From positions 822,181,896 to 822,237,895 of the forward strand of contig NC_081414.1 of NCBI RefSeq assembly GCF_030272615.1: DNA of 56,000 nucleotides. Reading direction: 5' to 3'. Made by a program: the position numbers and the translations under genes. Numbering within the stretch: position 1 is the stretch's first letter; every line of letters starts with the position of its first letter. Source of the DNA: Cryptomeria japonica (Eukaryota; Streptophyta; Pinopsida; Cupressales; Cupressaceae). A model generated the notes under the pieces. It saw only the letters and a list, made by a program, of their open reading frames with translations, had not been told where the DNA came from and did no database searches. This document shows, one piece after another, positions 44,819-56,000 of this stretch.

Positions 44819-45796
44819 AGAGTAGAAATTAAAGTTACATACAAAACTTTAATAATGCTCATAGAGAAAAATTTATACATCCATGTTTTAGTAAATAAAA
44901 TAGTTTCTAAAAATAAAATTAATATAAACAACAAATAATCATACATAATTCAAATTTTTTTATTTTATAATTATTGGAGATGAGGTTTATTTTCATCTAA
45001 TTACTAAAGATTAAGACCAGATAACAAGTGATTCAACCCTATAAAAAGGGAGCTATAAATCATTTGATTGAGCCTATTTGAAAATTTGGTCATTACATAA
45101 ATTATAACAATAAGATTTATAGACACCTAAAATTATCCCGCTTAATTAAATAAATATTTTTATTTAATTAATTATTTTATCCTAAGCCTTCTATTAATTA
45201 AATAAATCTTTATTTATTTGATTAATTCATTAATCCTCTTCTAAGCCTTTCCTCATTTAAATAAATACTTTTATTTATTTAAATTGTCCTTTTCCTAAAT
45301 TAAATAAATATTTTATTTATTTAATTGATCCCACTTCCTCTATTAATTAAATAAATTATTATTTGATTATTTAATTAATTCATTAGCCTTTTCTACCCAT
45401 GACACATGTCATTCATCTCTTAATTCTTCTCTTACCCACCCCCTTTATTAATTAATTATTTCCTCTACCTGCCCTTTAATCCTAGCCAACCATTTATCCT
45501 TTACACCTCTTCATCTTATCCCTCCATTTCCTAAAGTGTTCTCTATATAAGAGGATACTCTCCTTCATTATAAACCCTAATCAATCCAGCTAGCTAATTG
45601 ATGCATCTAAACACTCATATGCAATCAAGCCTTCTTACAATCAAGCTATCAACCACAATCTATTCTTTGTTGAGCTCTTGTGCACACATAAAATCTAAGA
45701 GGAAATATATCAAACAAGATTAATGGAGATAGAACCCCTACTTGACATGTGAATGGTAATATTACTTTATTTTGTTGATTTTCATGATCTTAGGTA
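44819..45796. other. AT-rich spacer with palindromic array and TATA-like site
   Basis: No gene seen. 45142-45395 holds the AT palindrome array described separately. ctctatataagagga at about 45541-45555 is a good TATA-box context, followed by cttcattataaaccctaatc. This could be the promoter of a retroelement LTR, but no LTR boundary was found. Confidence 0.5.
45142..45395. repeat. Array of AT-rich hairpins, about 50-bp spacing
   Basis: Five units resembling ttaattaaataaatattttt, each followed by its complement (tatttaattaat or tatttatttaa), start at about 45142, 45194, 45255, 45297 and 45343. They are separated by pyrimidine spacers such as cctaagccttc, tcctcttctaagcc and cccacttcctc. Each unit can fold as a hairpin. 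Confidence 0.8.
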
Positions 45797-45801
45797 TATC
45801 T

Positions 45802-46874
45802 TGTTAGGACCCAAGAGGCAACTAAGAGGGGGGGTGTGAATCAGTTGAATATTAATTTCAACTCAAATATAACTTAATCAAACTTGATACTTAATACTGG
45901 TAAACCAAACTTAATGTCGGTTGATAGATTAGTAGTTAATACTAATACCGGTAAAACTCAATGCATAAAACAGAAAGAGAAACAACATCCACAACACATA
46001 ATACAAAGATTTGTACATGGAGACACTGTAAGGGGAAAAACAATGGTGGGAAACCTTACCCACAATTAGATGATACTACTGCAGATAGTATGTGTATACA
46101 AATAGGGTCTGCACATGCAGAAAGGCCAACCGCCTAGAGCTCACTACTCAATCACAAAATAGGAGTCATATTGACTACAATTGGATGGTTAAATCCAATG
46201 ATAATGTACTACTCAAAGTAGCATCTCCAATGTTGGATTCAGTACCGGTTAATCTCTGATAATCACCTTCAAACCTTCCTTGGACCTTCTCTATGGTCTT
46301 CTCATATGATCTTCAATATTTGCACATACCATGTTACAATACCTTAACCTTACATACAATACACCTTCTCTTCCAACCATCTCACAAATGAGATCTTACA
46401 TATATACTAAAACCTAAGACCAAATGTGTAGGTCATCTCACTAAGAATATTACAATAAAATCAATCACAAATAAGTTAAGATGTGATGCATCATGTCAGT
46501 TCAATATATTTACAACAATATCCAATCAATAAATCATCTCCATAAGGTATCATGCTGATCTGGAATAGATAATGCATACCAACCTCCATAACTTAGACTA
46601 ATTTGTCGGTAAAAACAAATATGTTAACTCGATTAGACCAATAACCAAAATGCCAAAACCAAGTATCGAAACCATGTCTTCAACATAACCAAGTGATCTC
46701 CAGATGATAACAAGTCATCCTCAGTGTCGGTGAACAATATAACTTGTGACTGTTCATAAGTCACTGAACATGCCGGTGAACACAATGTGTCGGTTCAACA
46801 TAACCAAAGATCTCCAGAAGGATAAGTGTTGACATCAATGATAAAACTAATGAAACACATCCATAATACCAGCA
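45802..46874 (-). mobile_element. Solo LTR with 5-bp TSD
   Basis: tgttaggacccaagaggc at the left and ataataccagca at the right are LTR-type ends (tg...ca), flanked by the perfect duplication tatct (45797-45801 and 46875-46879). The left end resembles the B1 LTR end (tgttaggccca ... gaggggtgaatcag), so the orientation is minus and the family is related. No interior is present: the product of LTR-LTR recombination. The frame at 45884-46069 is not a gene. Confidence 0.87.
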
Positions 46875-47845
46875 TATCTATTGGTATTGGTGAATGTCTC
46901 ATTGTAGGACTTAGATTGTTTGTGGTTGAATCTTTATGGTTTTACAATAGTTTATCATCATTTTTCACCGTATACAACATTAACTAGCACCTAGAAACAT
47001 ATAAAGTTATTGTATTCTACCAATATCACCACGGTTTCACCCATGGAAACGTGTCCACCTCCACCTTAAGCACCATCAACCAACCCAACATAATAAATGA
47101 TACATTAAATATTGTCTTATTTAATAGTCCTAGGCTTGTTGACATTCTAGCAAGGTGCGAATTTTGTACGGGCACTTCAAAGTAGAAATGTTAACCTATC
47201 AAGTTATAATGCTTTATATTTTTTCTCCATGCTTCTATTCATAGATTTAACCACAAGAATTGGGACTAAAAAATGAGTTTTAATCTCCTAAAAAGAGGTA
47301 ATTTAGCTAGACCATAGTGCTCATTGTCATCAATATGAAGAGGGTATCTTAGATAAGACATATAAATTCTATATCCATCTAAAGACCTCTAAAATAATAT
47401 ATCACATAATAGTCAACCAAAGATTTAACTAGTTGTATCCTTATAACAATCGAACAAATTCAAATCATTGAGGCAAGATATAATCAAATTTATTCTATCT
47501 TGAATTATTGACTCTCTACATAATCTAGGTGTTTGTCATGATTTTGATAGCATCATCCACTATGTCAAATCCTAAATAAAATACCTCTTGAACAAAGTGA
47601 ATGCAAGGTAATGCGGATCTAAAGTGGCTAAAAAATTAGATCGCTTTCCTTGAAAATCAAAGTTGTCTATACTTAGGATAAATATTCCAAGAGTTTCTAT
47701 ACGAAATATTAAAATGGTGTAAAATTTTTACAATTATGCATAATAATTTTTTAAGGTGATGTAGTTGTGTCCCCTAAATATTTTTGCTAAAAAGGTGAGT
47801 TGAAGCATGATTCCCCTCACAAGTGAATTAAACATATGATAAACT

Positions 47846-48186
47846 ATAGCTATGGGTTTTATCCTTCTAGGAGGGATCCACATTTAAGGAATATAAATGA
47901 AGGGAGATGTGAAGTACAGATGTTATTTCCTTCCAAGAGGACCAAGATGATAACAAAGCTAGGATAAATGACTAAAATCTAGTGTCACAAAAGGCTGCAT
48001 CTAAAAATAATGGAAGATATTATAGGTTTAAGCCTTTTAAGAGGGAACCGACATTAAAGAAAATAACTAAAGGGCTTTGTGAAGTATATATTTTATTTCC
48101 TTCTAATAGGACCAAGATCATAAAAAACCTAGCTCGTACATGAATAAAATCTAGTGTCACAAAAAACATGCACCTAAAAATAATGT
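47846..48186. repeat. Two-copy 172-bp direct repeat
   Basis: ctagtgtcacaaaa followed by g.tgca.ctaaaaataatg occurs at 47979 and 48151; upstream, tatttccttc.aagaggaccaagat.ataa also recurs with the same offset. The copies have diverged by point changes and small indels. Confidence 0.8.
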
Positions 48187-49940
48187 AGATCGATTCCCTC
48201 AATCAGGCCTCAAGTAGGTTAGTGCATTGAACCTTCTAATTAAGTGTCGATTAGCAACTTTTTCATTACCTACAAGGACCTGATCCTTCTCAAATTTGTA
48301 ATCTTTTACCTTTGTATGTCATTTAGTGCTCATTACTTATTTAACATTTATTTCCCTTTAAGTGTTGGTCGATTCATTAACTAGTATATTATTTATGGAT
48401 GGATGAATCCTTGCATTGGAAAGAAGATCAATAATATAATATTTTATTTTAAGTAGATGAAAGGATTTAGTAATAGATAGAAGTTATTTAAAGGAATATA
48501 TCTTTTAGCATTATCACTTTGGAATTAGATGAAGTACTATTGGAAATAATATTTATATCATGTCTATTATTTTCCTTTTATATATTGATTATTACTCCTT
48601 ATTGTATGAAAAGTGGCATTAGCTTCCTTAGTACTTCTAGGAGAAAAAAGTCTTAATTATCATCTTAATTCCTTTAATCTAAGATCAATTGTTAGATCTT
48701 TTATTTATATTGAGTACTTTAGTATGAAGTTTGAACACAAGAAAAAGATGTTACAAAATACTTATTGTTGTAGGATACAATAAAATAAACACTAAAGCAA
48801 ATATTATTAATATATAGTAACAAACATGTACCCTATGAATTACATGAATATTGTTATGATAATCAATATGTTTTGTAACTTAAATATATATAAATTAATG
48901 ATAAATCTAATTATTATATTTAAAATTATTTATTCCATGGATGGTTTGCACAGTTGGATGTTAATTGGTGAATTCTTTGTGTGCATTTGGAAATGTTAAA
49001 TTTTTATGTTTGATCAATAAGGAGTGAAAATCAATGAAATGAAGCTTTAATAAGGGATTTAGGATCAATTATGAAAAATAACGTTATCATCATTTGGTTC
49101 CAATATTCTTTAGGTTATTTTTTTATTATGTTCATGTACTTAAGTATCGGTTGCAAGTAAAATTATGATTAATTTATGGTATTTAATTTATACACATAAT
49201 TAAAAAAATAGCTTAAAAAGAGAATGTATACACATATATTATGATTATATATGCAATATTTATAAATGCATGTGATATAAATTCTTTTAATAAATAGTTA
49301 CTTATTCTTTTAAAGATCAAATGACTATTACTCTTGTTGTAAGTTTTAGTAATCATTGCATGAGTAGTCATACGCTCTTGAATAGTCTTATGTGCTCATC
49401 TATATGCTCTTACATGGTTATGTGTGCATTTACATACTCTTGTATACTCATGGAGTCTTATTGGATACTATGTAATCTTAAATGGAAGACTATGGTTATC
49501 CTTGTATATGAGATGGATCTCAAGTCTTTGAATTGACTTCAAATAGTGATGTTCATTCAGAATACTACATAATTCCATTACCTTTTTATTGTTACTTGGT
49601 TACTCTTCCTTGTGTAGGGCTGAGAATCCTTCCTTTCATACAAGATTCTAGGGAAATGTAATTACTACATGGTATGGTGGAAACATGCCTTGGAAATGTT
49701 CTTGCTCATAATGGGTGATAGGTTCCAAGAGTTTCTCAAGAGGTTTTCATGATTAGTACTTATGTAATCAACCTTATGGTTGAATGTAAGGGATTATGAT
49801 TTCTCATGTATTTCTTTGCAATGACTTATTGTACTAAAGATTCTTGTAATTAATGCAATATGTCTTTGATCTATATCTAATTAGTTTGTCTTTAATTTAA
49901 ACTATTCTGTGTAATTTTATGAATTAAGTAATTATATAAT

Positions 49941-49975
49941 TTCCAGATGTTACATCTTGGTATCAAGAAAAAGCT
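49941..49975 (+). other. LTR end and primer-site remnant
   Basis: ttccagatgttaca followed by tcTTGGTATCAagaaa resembles a plant LTR terminus and an iMet primer site (TTGGTATCAGAG) with a damaged tail. No matching LTR start or downstream gag was identified, so this is a fragment at best. Confidence 0.35.
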
Positions 49976-52900
49976 CTCCACCATAGAAGAAGGAAAAATA
50001 TATTATTATTCTTCAAAAGATAGAACACCACAATAATACACTTCACCACACCTTTCCACATTATTTCAAAACTACTTAGAAACCTTGAAGAAAATTGTGA
50101 TCAACTGATGATTAACAAACTTTGCCTTGGCTCCAATTTATAGCCAAATGGAAGAGGAGAAACCACTACTATTTATCCAAAACAAGGAGCCAAAACCACT
50201 TGCAAAAACCCATGCATTGGAGAATGAATAGCCAATATAAATAATTTAAAATAATAAATAACTCTACAAGTGACTCCTCATGGGCACCAAACCTAGAAAC
50301 ACTTAGACTTAAGACATTTTGAGTGATTGTAGCTTGTGGTGACTGTTTAGATCCCCAAATGGACACCTTTTTATCCTCCCAAACTTGGTCTCCTTATGGA
50401 TGACCTTTCATGTATTAATATGGATGTGTGAAGGAGTGTATTTTTTCCATTTAAATTTGTATTTATCACCTCTTAATGTTCACCTCTTGAAAATGCAATT
50501 ATAAATAGCTATAAAGTGCAAACAATTACTATTTTTCTCACATGTCCGAGGAAACACTTTCCAACAAACATGTAGACCTATGAATGGATTCTGATTGCAA
50601 GGTTAATTTCATCATATCCTAACAAGAAGAAGCCTATGAGATACTTGGGGATTTCATTTTAAGGTAAACATGGTTATTAATTCTTGTTATGTATAGGGTC
50701 TTATTGGAACATAATGGAGCATGACTCTCATGCCTATGTTAAGAAGAGCTAAATTATCTAAAGCATACAAAATTATCCTATCACCTTGGACCAATCACTG
50801 GATAGGACACATCACATCATGTTAGTGTATGATGAGGTATTTGAGAAAAAAATGATAGATTTATCTCTAGGTAGTAGTTGTAGAGAGGGTAATTATATTA
50901 ATATTTTTTCTCAACAATTGGGAGTAAGAGAGTGGAAGGGGTTTGAGGTTGGGTCTAATAGATAAAATAATTAAGTAAAAAAATAAAATAATTTATGTGT
51001 ATACAGTTTTAGATTTTATTATGCCACAAAGAGGATTTAGCTATCCTATTTATGTAAGGGATACATAAATATTTTTTTAGTTATAAAGGGGTTGAAATGA
51101 TTAAGGCATTTTGTATACCATCAATGAGACACATTTTTTATTCAAAATGAGGGACTTAACCTATGAACATTTTGTAGCCTATAATATATAGATAAATGAG
51201 AAGTGACTCTCATTTTGAGCATTGACCAAGAGAATCCCATAGATCAAATTAGACTCACTTGATAGTGATGCATAATTATTTTTTACCTTCTTTTAGTATT
51301 TAAACATATATTTTGAAAGGTTAATACATAACTTTAAGGGATTGGAATATGATAATTTATCAAAGAGGATTTTTTTAGTTTTAATATGTACACATTACTA
51401 GGAAATATGTATCATTCTTGCATTGTAATGTTAAGAATAATGAAAATTTAACTTTTTAGCATTATAAATATTAATTTTTAGCATGGTGGTCCCTCCATGG
51501 AATGACAAATTCCCCATGTATTGTATGTACCAATGATTGACATGAAGAAGCTACGCCAGGAGGAGGATAGGTGGGGATATTGGGTGATGAGATCGAATTT
51601 CACTTCAATTTGTTGAAACTGCTCAAAATAGGTTCAAACAAGAAAGAATGTTAGTTATGGTGGCATGGACCTCTTCAAGATCTACAATTTTAGAAACTAG
51701 GATTAATTAACTTCATGGATAAGAAATTATGGCCATTCAAATTTGGGCCTCCCACATGTGATGAATTCCTCTCTCCATAGGATTTTTTATAGTCTTTTTA
51801 GCCATCTTATTATGTCTAGACTTAGTTAGCTAGGTTTCTTGTCAGTATGAAGAATTTTCAATTCCGTGGTTGGCAATTTTGTGATCGGTTATACTTATGA
51901 TAGTCACATTGATCCCCTGTTGATGCGATGGTTTTGGTTTTCTGATTACGACTTTAACAGTCTTTCTGGAAATCATGACTCTAATGTTTATTGTCTATAT
52001 TATTATCTATATTAATATTATATTAATTAATATAAATATATACTAATTTAATTATATTAAATTTATTATAATGAACATTATTAACAAGCTAAAAAACTCT
52101 ATTAAATGCTTTACTTTAACATACCACTATAAGCATTTAAAAAAAATTTAAGTAACATTATTTTAAAAAATTATATTTATAAATAAAATTTATTTAAATA
52201 AACTAAAAAATATCAACGAAATCAATTGCACCTAAAATAAATTTATAACTAATCTATTATGTTGAGATTCATATGCAATCCTAACACACCGTGTACATAA
52301 AAAAGAAATAACAATTACAATTGCATAGTAAGAGGCATATGAAGAGCTTCCCATTATATTTTAATCAATACCGAAACATGCCATCTCCTTTTAATAACTG
52401 TTACAATTTAATCATTGTAAAGGAGGAAAACAAATCATTTAAGCTTCACTATAGTTAATATTATATTTACTGATATATTTCTTGCTTCACTTATTTTAAA
52501 CATGCACAACTACAAGTAAAGTTATAACTATGGATTTATATGTTAGCTGAACAAATTCTTTGTTTTTAAATTTCCATATAACCCACACACTCTAGCCATA
52601 ACAATCTAGTTGTATTTTGTTTGTTTATTCTAAAAATGATAGGGGTTTTTGTTTCCTTGTGTAGATGGACACAACATCGATTTTTGGGGGCTCTTGAATT
52701 CCTTCACTTGGATTTCCACAACGCCAATCACACATCTTTTAATGACCAAATTATGAAATAAATTATTGAAGAAGCTGCTACATGACGACAGTGGAATCGA
52801 CACTTGAATGAAGTGAAACTTAACAAGGACCTATGACTCAACTTCGAAGGTGATATCATTTGTAAACGAATCTCATCATTTAATAAATTTCTCCATTTTT

Positions 52901-53439
52901 ACTTCCTATTACACCAGATCTGTTGCACAATACCAATAATCTATAGTCTCTTAGTTTTTTATCTTTTCTAGTGTCTTTTATTTACATTAATAGGGCTTTT
53001 CCTTTACAATAACATGTTTTTATTCAATTATATTTGACTTTTTGTGGAGGTAGAAACCCAAAAGTAAGGGTTTGATTGAGCAAAGTCCTTATATAGCTCC
53101 GACATTTTTCCCTATCTTTATGTGTGTAGGTGGCGAATAGGTTTAAAGAGTGAAAGATATCATTCTAGTAAGCTTTTGACATTTTTTTTGGTTCTATCCA
53201 TATAGACAATAGCATGACACACAAACAACCATGTGACACATAGGCATCCAAGGTTGCGGCTTCACCCACTTGGTATTTTAATCTTTGTACTCCATTCTTT
53301 TTCTTTTTGTATTGCAAATATTTTTAATACTCTATATAGTCAAGTTATTCAACTTTTTTAGATACAACTCATAATTTAACATAGTCAACGTCTCAATTCA
53401 AATCACTTTATATATACACTAAAATTCCTACATATCATC

Positions 53440-53790
53440 ACTTAGATAACAATTAATCACTGATATTATTTCAATGACTAAATAGTGGGTATTAGGAATT
53501 CTTACTAGAAAAATCAATTTAACTCCATTACTAATAGAGGAATTTTAAAAATATCCCTTTGTGCATTCAAGAGAGCAACTACCACTTAGATTGCAATTAA
53601 TCACTCATGTTATTTCAATGACAAAATAGTGGGTATTAGAAATGCTTACTAGAACAACCAATTTAACTCCATTAAGAGCATAAGAATTTTAAAAAATTCC
53701 CTCCCCACATTTTGAACAATGATTGTCACTTAGTAATTAATCATTTATGTTATTTGAATAACTAAATAGTGGGTATTAGGATGCGGTCCC
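53440..53790. repeat. Three-copy 140-144-bp tandem repeat
   Basis: tagtgggtatta occurs at 53483, 53627 and 53767, each preceded by taatcact.at.ttatttcaatga.taaa and followed in the first two by aattcttactagaaaaatcaatttaactccatta-like sequence. A more diverged fourth unit (aatgcttactacaacaacat ... cgcattcagaacagcgactgtca) can be seen at about 54140-54215. Confidence 0.82.
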
Positions 53791-54239
53791 ATGGGGACTT
53801 AAGATTCTATTTTTTAGGAAGAGGAGGTCCCATGAAGAAAAAAAATGTGTTAAGGGATTATTTGGAATCTTTTCTTAAGAATTAGAAATTCCTATTTTTT
53901 AGGCTTGCATATTTAAGTGGGTGAAAATAGGAGGGACTAGAAATTGCCCTACCAGTTTAGGGATGTTATTTGTCAAACATCTAAGTTTATATTTCTAGAA
54001 AATGATTATTTTTTTACTGATTTTTATCACCCCTTAAATTTTGAAAAAACTAAATTAAAAAATACATGAAATCAACAACTTCGAAATATCCCAAAAAAAA
54101 ATTGAGCAAGTCCACCTCATCCATAAGACCTAGCGTTAAAAATGCTTACTACAACAACATTCCCGAATTAAAAAAATTACCCTTCGCGCATTCAGAACAG
54201 CGACTGTCATTAACAATGTTGTCGTCTAGCATTCCGTTT
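53791..54239. other. AT-rich spacer upstream of candidate promoter
   Basis: No gene seen. The open frame at 54066-54302 overlaps the diverged fourth repeat unit and has no recognisable protein features. Confidence 0.55.
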
Positions 54240-54684
54240 TATACGGAGAACAACGAGACGCCACTAAAGCAGCCACTAACACAACACTTACCGAGGAAAT
54301 AAACGACGTTAATGATAACCTGGGTTAGACGCGGGGTTAGTGGAGGCTTCCACCACGTGGCGACGTGGAGTCGTCGGACCTTTTCCATGGAAAAGCAATT
54401 TCGCTGGCAAAACGGCAGACGTGTAACACAGGACTGGGAAGTTGTTCTGTTGGGGGAGTTGACGTAGAAGGTTGAAGGCATGGTTGCCTGGTAATTGCTG
54501 CGCTGACGTGGAGGGCTGTGCTTGGGTGCAAACACTGAAAACGGGATAAGAGAGGGGTGTTGAGAAAATATCTTGCGGAGTACATAATTTTGAGGCTTCT
54601 GTCTTATTACTTTCTCCACATGCTTCTGTTTTAACATTGCACAGTCCTATAAATGGAGGCCTTGGGCCTCTTCTTTCACATACA
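54240..54684 (+). promoter_or_regulatory. Candidate plant gene promoter with G-box, ACGT elements and TATA box
   Basis: A locally GC-richer block in an AT-rich region. ccacgtgg at 54353-54360 contains the G-box CACGTG and is followed by gacgtgg (54362-54368). Further ACGT cores are ttgacgta (54459-54466) and tgacgtgg (54504-54511), typical bZIP/ABRE-type sites. A TATA box tataaat lies at 54648-54654, and the expected start falls near 54680 in a ctttcaca context. Opposite-strand frames across this block (54239-54637) are compositional. Confidence 0.65.
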
Positions 54685-55220
54685 GATCAAAGCGCTCGAA
54701 GTTGCACGCCGATTTTTTTGTCTAGAAGGTATGTTTTAGATTTTACAATTGTGTCAATATTTTAGATCATACCCAATAATTCAGTTAGAGAAATCCTTTG
54801 TGGAGATTTTACAATTGGTTTTTCATGTATTGCTTTTATGTCCAGTTGGAAGATCCTTGTGGAGAATATGGAACAAGAACTGCCGGCTGTCATTGTGGAA
54901 GATGGTATATGTTCTTAACCCTTGTGGAGAATTTCTGCCAGTTATTTTAGAAATTTAACTATATTCTCAACCTTTCTAATATTAAAATAAGTTTAGTATT
55001 GATAGTTTAAGAAAGGAGGGTCTTGTACCATTACCATGTAATGTAGTAGCTCAGAATATATGTAATTATAGATTTGTAAAGCAGAGGTTGTGAATGGAAC
55101 ATGTCAAGGGAGTCCTACGCCTATGGAGGAAGAAAGGTAGGAAGAAGCAGGAGATGGTCGACATCAATTTGGTCCTGAAGTAGCCCTGAATGTGCAGATA
55201 AAAGAGGTTGTAAAGGAAAA
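54680..55220 (+). CDS. Candidate cellular gene, 5' exons only (partial, function unknown)
   Basis: Downstream of the TATA box, a non-coding first exon would end at ctagaag|gtatgt (donor 54729). Exon 2 follows acceptor ttatgtccag (ends 54845) and holds ATG at 54868 reading MEQELPAVIVED, ending GATG|gtatatg (donor 54905). Exon 3 follows acceptor aaagcag (ends 55084) and continues in phase: EVVNGTCQGSPTPMEEE. There, AAAG|gtaggaag at 55136/55137 is a good donor; if it is not used, TAG at 55138 ends the frame, although the same frame is open again to 55220 (EEAGDGRHQFGPEVALNVQI). The acidic start resembles no family I can name. The remaining gene would lie beyond 56000. All exon borders are inferred from consensus. 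Confidence 0.42.
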
Positions 55221-56000
55221 GTATATAATTTTTTATTTTCAATTTAGAAAACTAAAAAAAAAACATGTTTCTAAAGTTTAATAGAAAAATATAATGTTTC
55301 TAAATTCAAAAAATCAAAGTTAGATGCATGTACAAATATTTCAAAAAAAAATAAAAAATAAATATATAAAGAATATTTATTATTAAAATAAATTTCTAAT
55401 TTATGATATAGATGTGATTTTTATATTTATATCTCATTTATCTCTTAATTGAGTTGGAATATTTTATTATATATTAATAAAAATTTAAAGTTATTTGCAT
55501 CAAAATTTGAAAAATTGGTTACATTAAAACAATTTTCTATAAACTTTAAACCCAATCTTATCAATAAAACAAAAAGTTAATAAGATTTTAAATTTATATT
55601 CACAATATTATTTTAATTAAAAAAAAATTTAAGCTATTTTAAAATTTATTTATTTTATTAGAAAAAACTTTAGAGGTATTTATTTCATAAAAAATATTGA
55701 AAAAAATAGAAAAAATAACAAGAAAAGTATATAATAATTAAGATTATATTTTAACTTTTTATAAGAAAATGATAATAAGTATCCTAAATCATTATCTTAT
55801 AGTAGTAATCATAATTTTAGCCTAATCTTAGCCACAAACCTCATCTTATCATAATTAAAATAATCTAACCATAATTGAACCTTAAACCTATTTAAATCCT
55901 AAAACTAATTCTAACCATAATTAAATTGTAATACTAATCCTATTCATGAAGGAATCCTAGCCATAACCCTCTCACTAATTTTAATGGAGACTCAACCTAT
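55221..56000. other. Very AT-rich end of window
   Basis: No coding sequence seen. If the candidate gene is real, this would be intron. The last 200 bases contain repeated cctaa.cataatt/ccataaccc-like words (ctaatcttagccacaaacct, cataattgaaccttaaacct), a loose short repeat. Confidence 0.55.

Larger units (their letters stand above)
46880..53439. other. Long AT-rich non-coding spacer
   Basis: Scanned on both strands: no gene, tRNA or complete element was recognised. Frames reach at most about 70 codons and show no domain. Local items are a 172-bp direct duplication (47846-48186) and an LTR-end/primer-site-like sequence near 49954. 49341-49450 has short repeats of ctcttgaatagtcttatgtg and tatgctcttac type. 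Very AT-rich tracts lie at 48400-49320, 50930-51480 and 52000-52260. Confidence 0.6.

Noticed and set aside
49321-49536. 71-codon plus-strand frame
   Set aside because: It is built on short tandem words (ctcttgaatag, tatgctctta); no domain or splice context.
54239-54637. 132-codon minus-strand frame in the GC-rich block
   Set aside because: It overlaps the G-box/TATA promoter on the opposite strand and shows no recognisable protein features.

Overview
This window is plant nuclear DNA from a large, repeat-packed genome. The codon-rich fragments are plant-type Ty1/copia proteins, plant initiator-Met primer binding sites recur, and almost every base belongs to a transposable element, a tandem array or AT-rich spacer. 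The nested, slowly decayed LTR elements and very low gene density would fit a conifer or other gymnosperm, but that is inference; nothing here fixes the species. No rRNA, tRNA or CRISPR was seen.

Central structure (about 4.45-44.4 kb): a nest of elements that can be untangled from target-site duplications (TSDs). The host is a degenerate plus-strand copia element (copia A). Its pieces lie at 4464-4701 (pre-integrase), 12690-13447 (integrase), 33564-35474 (rest of integrase, reverse transcriptase, RNase H) and 36647-38342 (polypurine tract and 3' LTR). Three elements split it. (1) B1, 4702-12684, is a minus-strand LTR element with TSD acttt. (2) D1, 13448-33559, is a terminal-inverted-repeat DNA element with TSD attt/attc, itself split by D2, 15436-30630, TSD actc/accc. 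(3) C, 35475-36646, is a short relative of D1 with TSD atca. Removing them restores ordinary copia reading across the joints (HRRL|CHMN and GIFLGY|STKR). Immediately downstream lies a second member of the B family (B2, 38343-44376, plus strand, 5'-truncated), which carries a 297-bp miniature LTR retrotransposon (41307-41603, TSD acatt).

Two systems deserve attention. The B family has LTRs, a primer binding site and a polypurine tract but no protease, integrase or reverse transcriptase. Instead it has ORF1 (coiled coil plus CCHC zinc knuckles) and a long conserved ORF2 of unknown function, found in both copies; B2 shares 39 identical bases with copia A across the polypurine tract and LTR start, which suggests it is mobilised in trans. 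The D family (D1, D2, C) has GGGTWAGTGC-type termini, 4-bp TSDs, and arrays of short palindromes with GGG/CCC arms whose centres differ by element. D2 encodes a decayed transposase of about 900 codons, of unassigned superfamily, and a second spliced gene on the other strand.

D2 also holds an 11-copy 349/358-bp tandem array (19.3-22.9 kb) and a 2.2-kb GA-rich block with GT runs. D1 carries a 20-bp self-complementary tandem repeat on both sides of D2.

Flanks: 1-4.4 kb is non-coding with minor repeats. 44.4-54.2 kb holds a possible LINE tail, a palindromic AT-rich array, a solo LTR (45802-46874, TSD tatct) and AT-rich spacer. At the right edge (54.2-55.2 kb) a GC-richer block with a G-box, ACGT motifs, a TATA box and splice-like exons looks like the promoter and first exons of the only candidate cellular gene.
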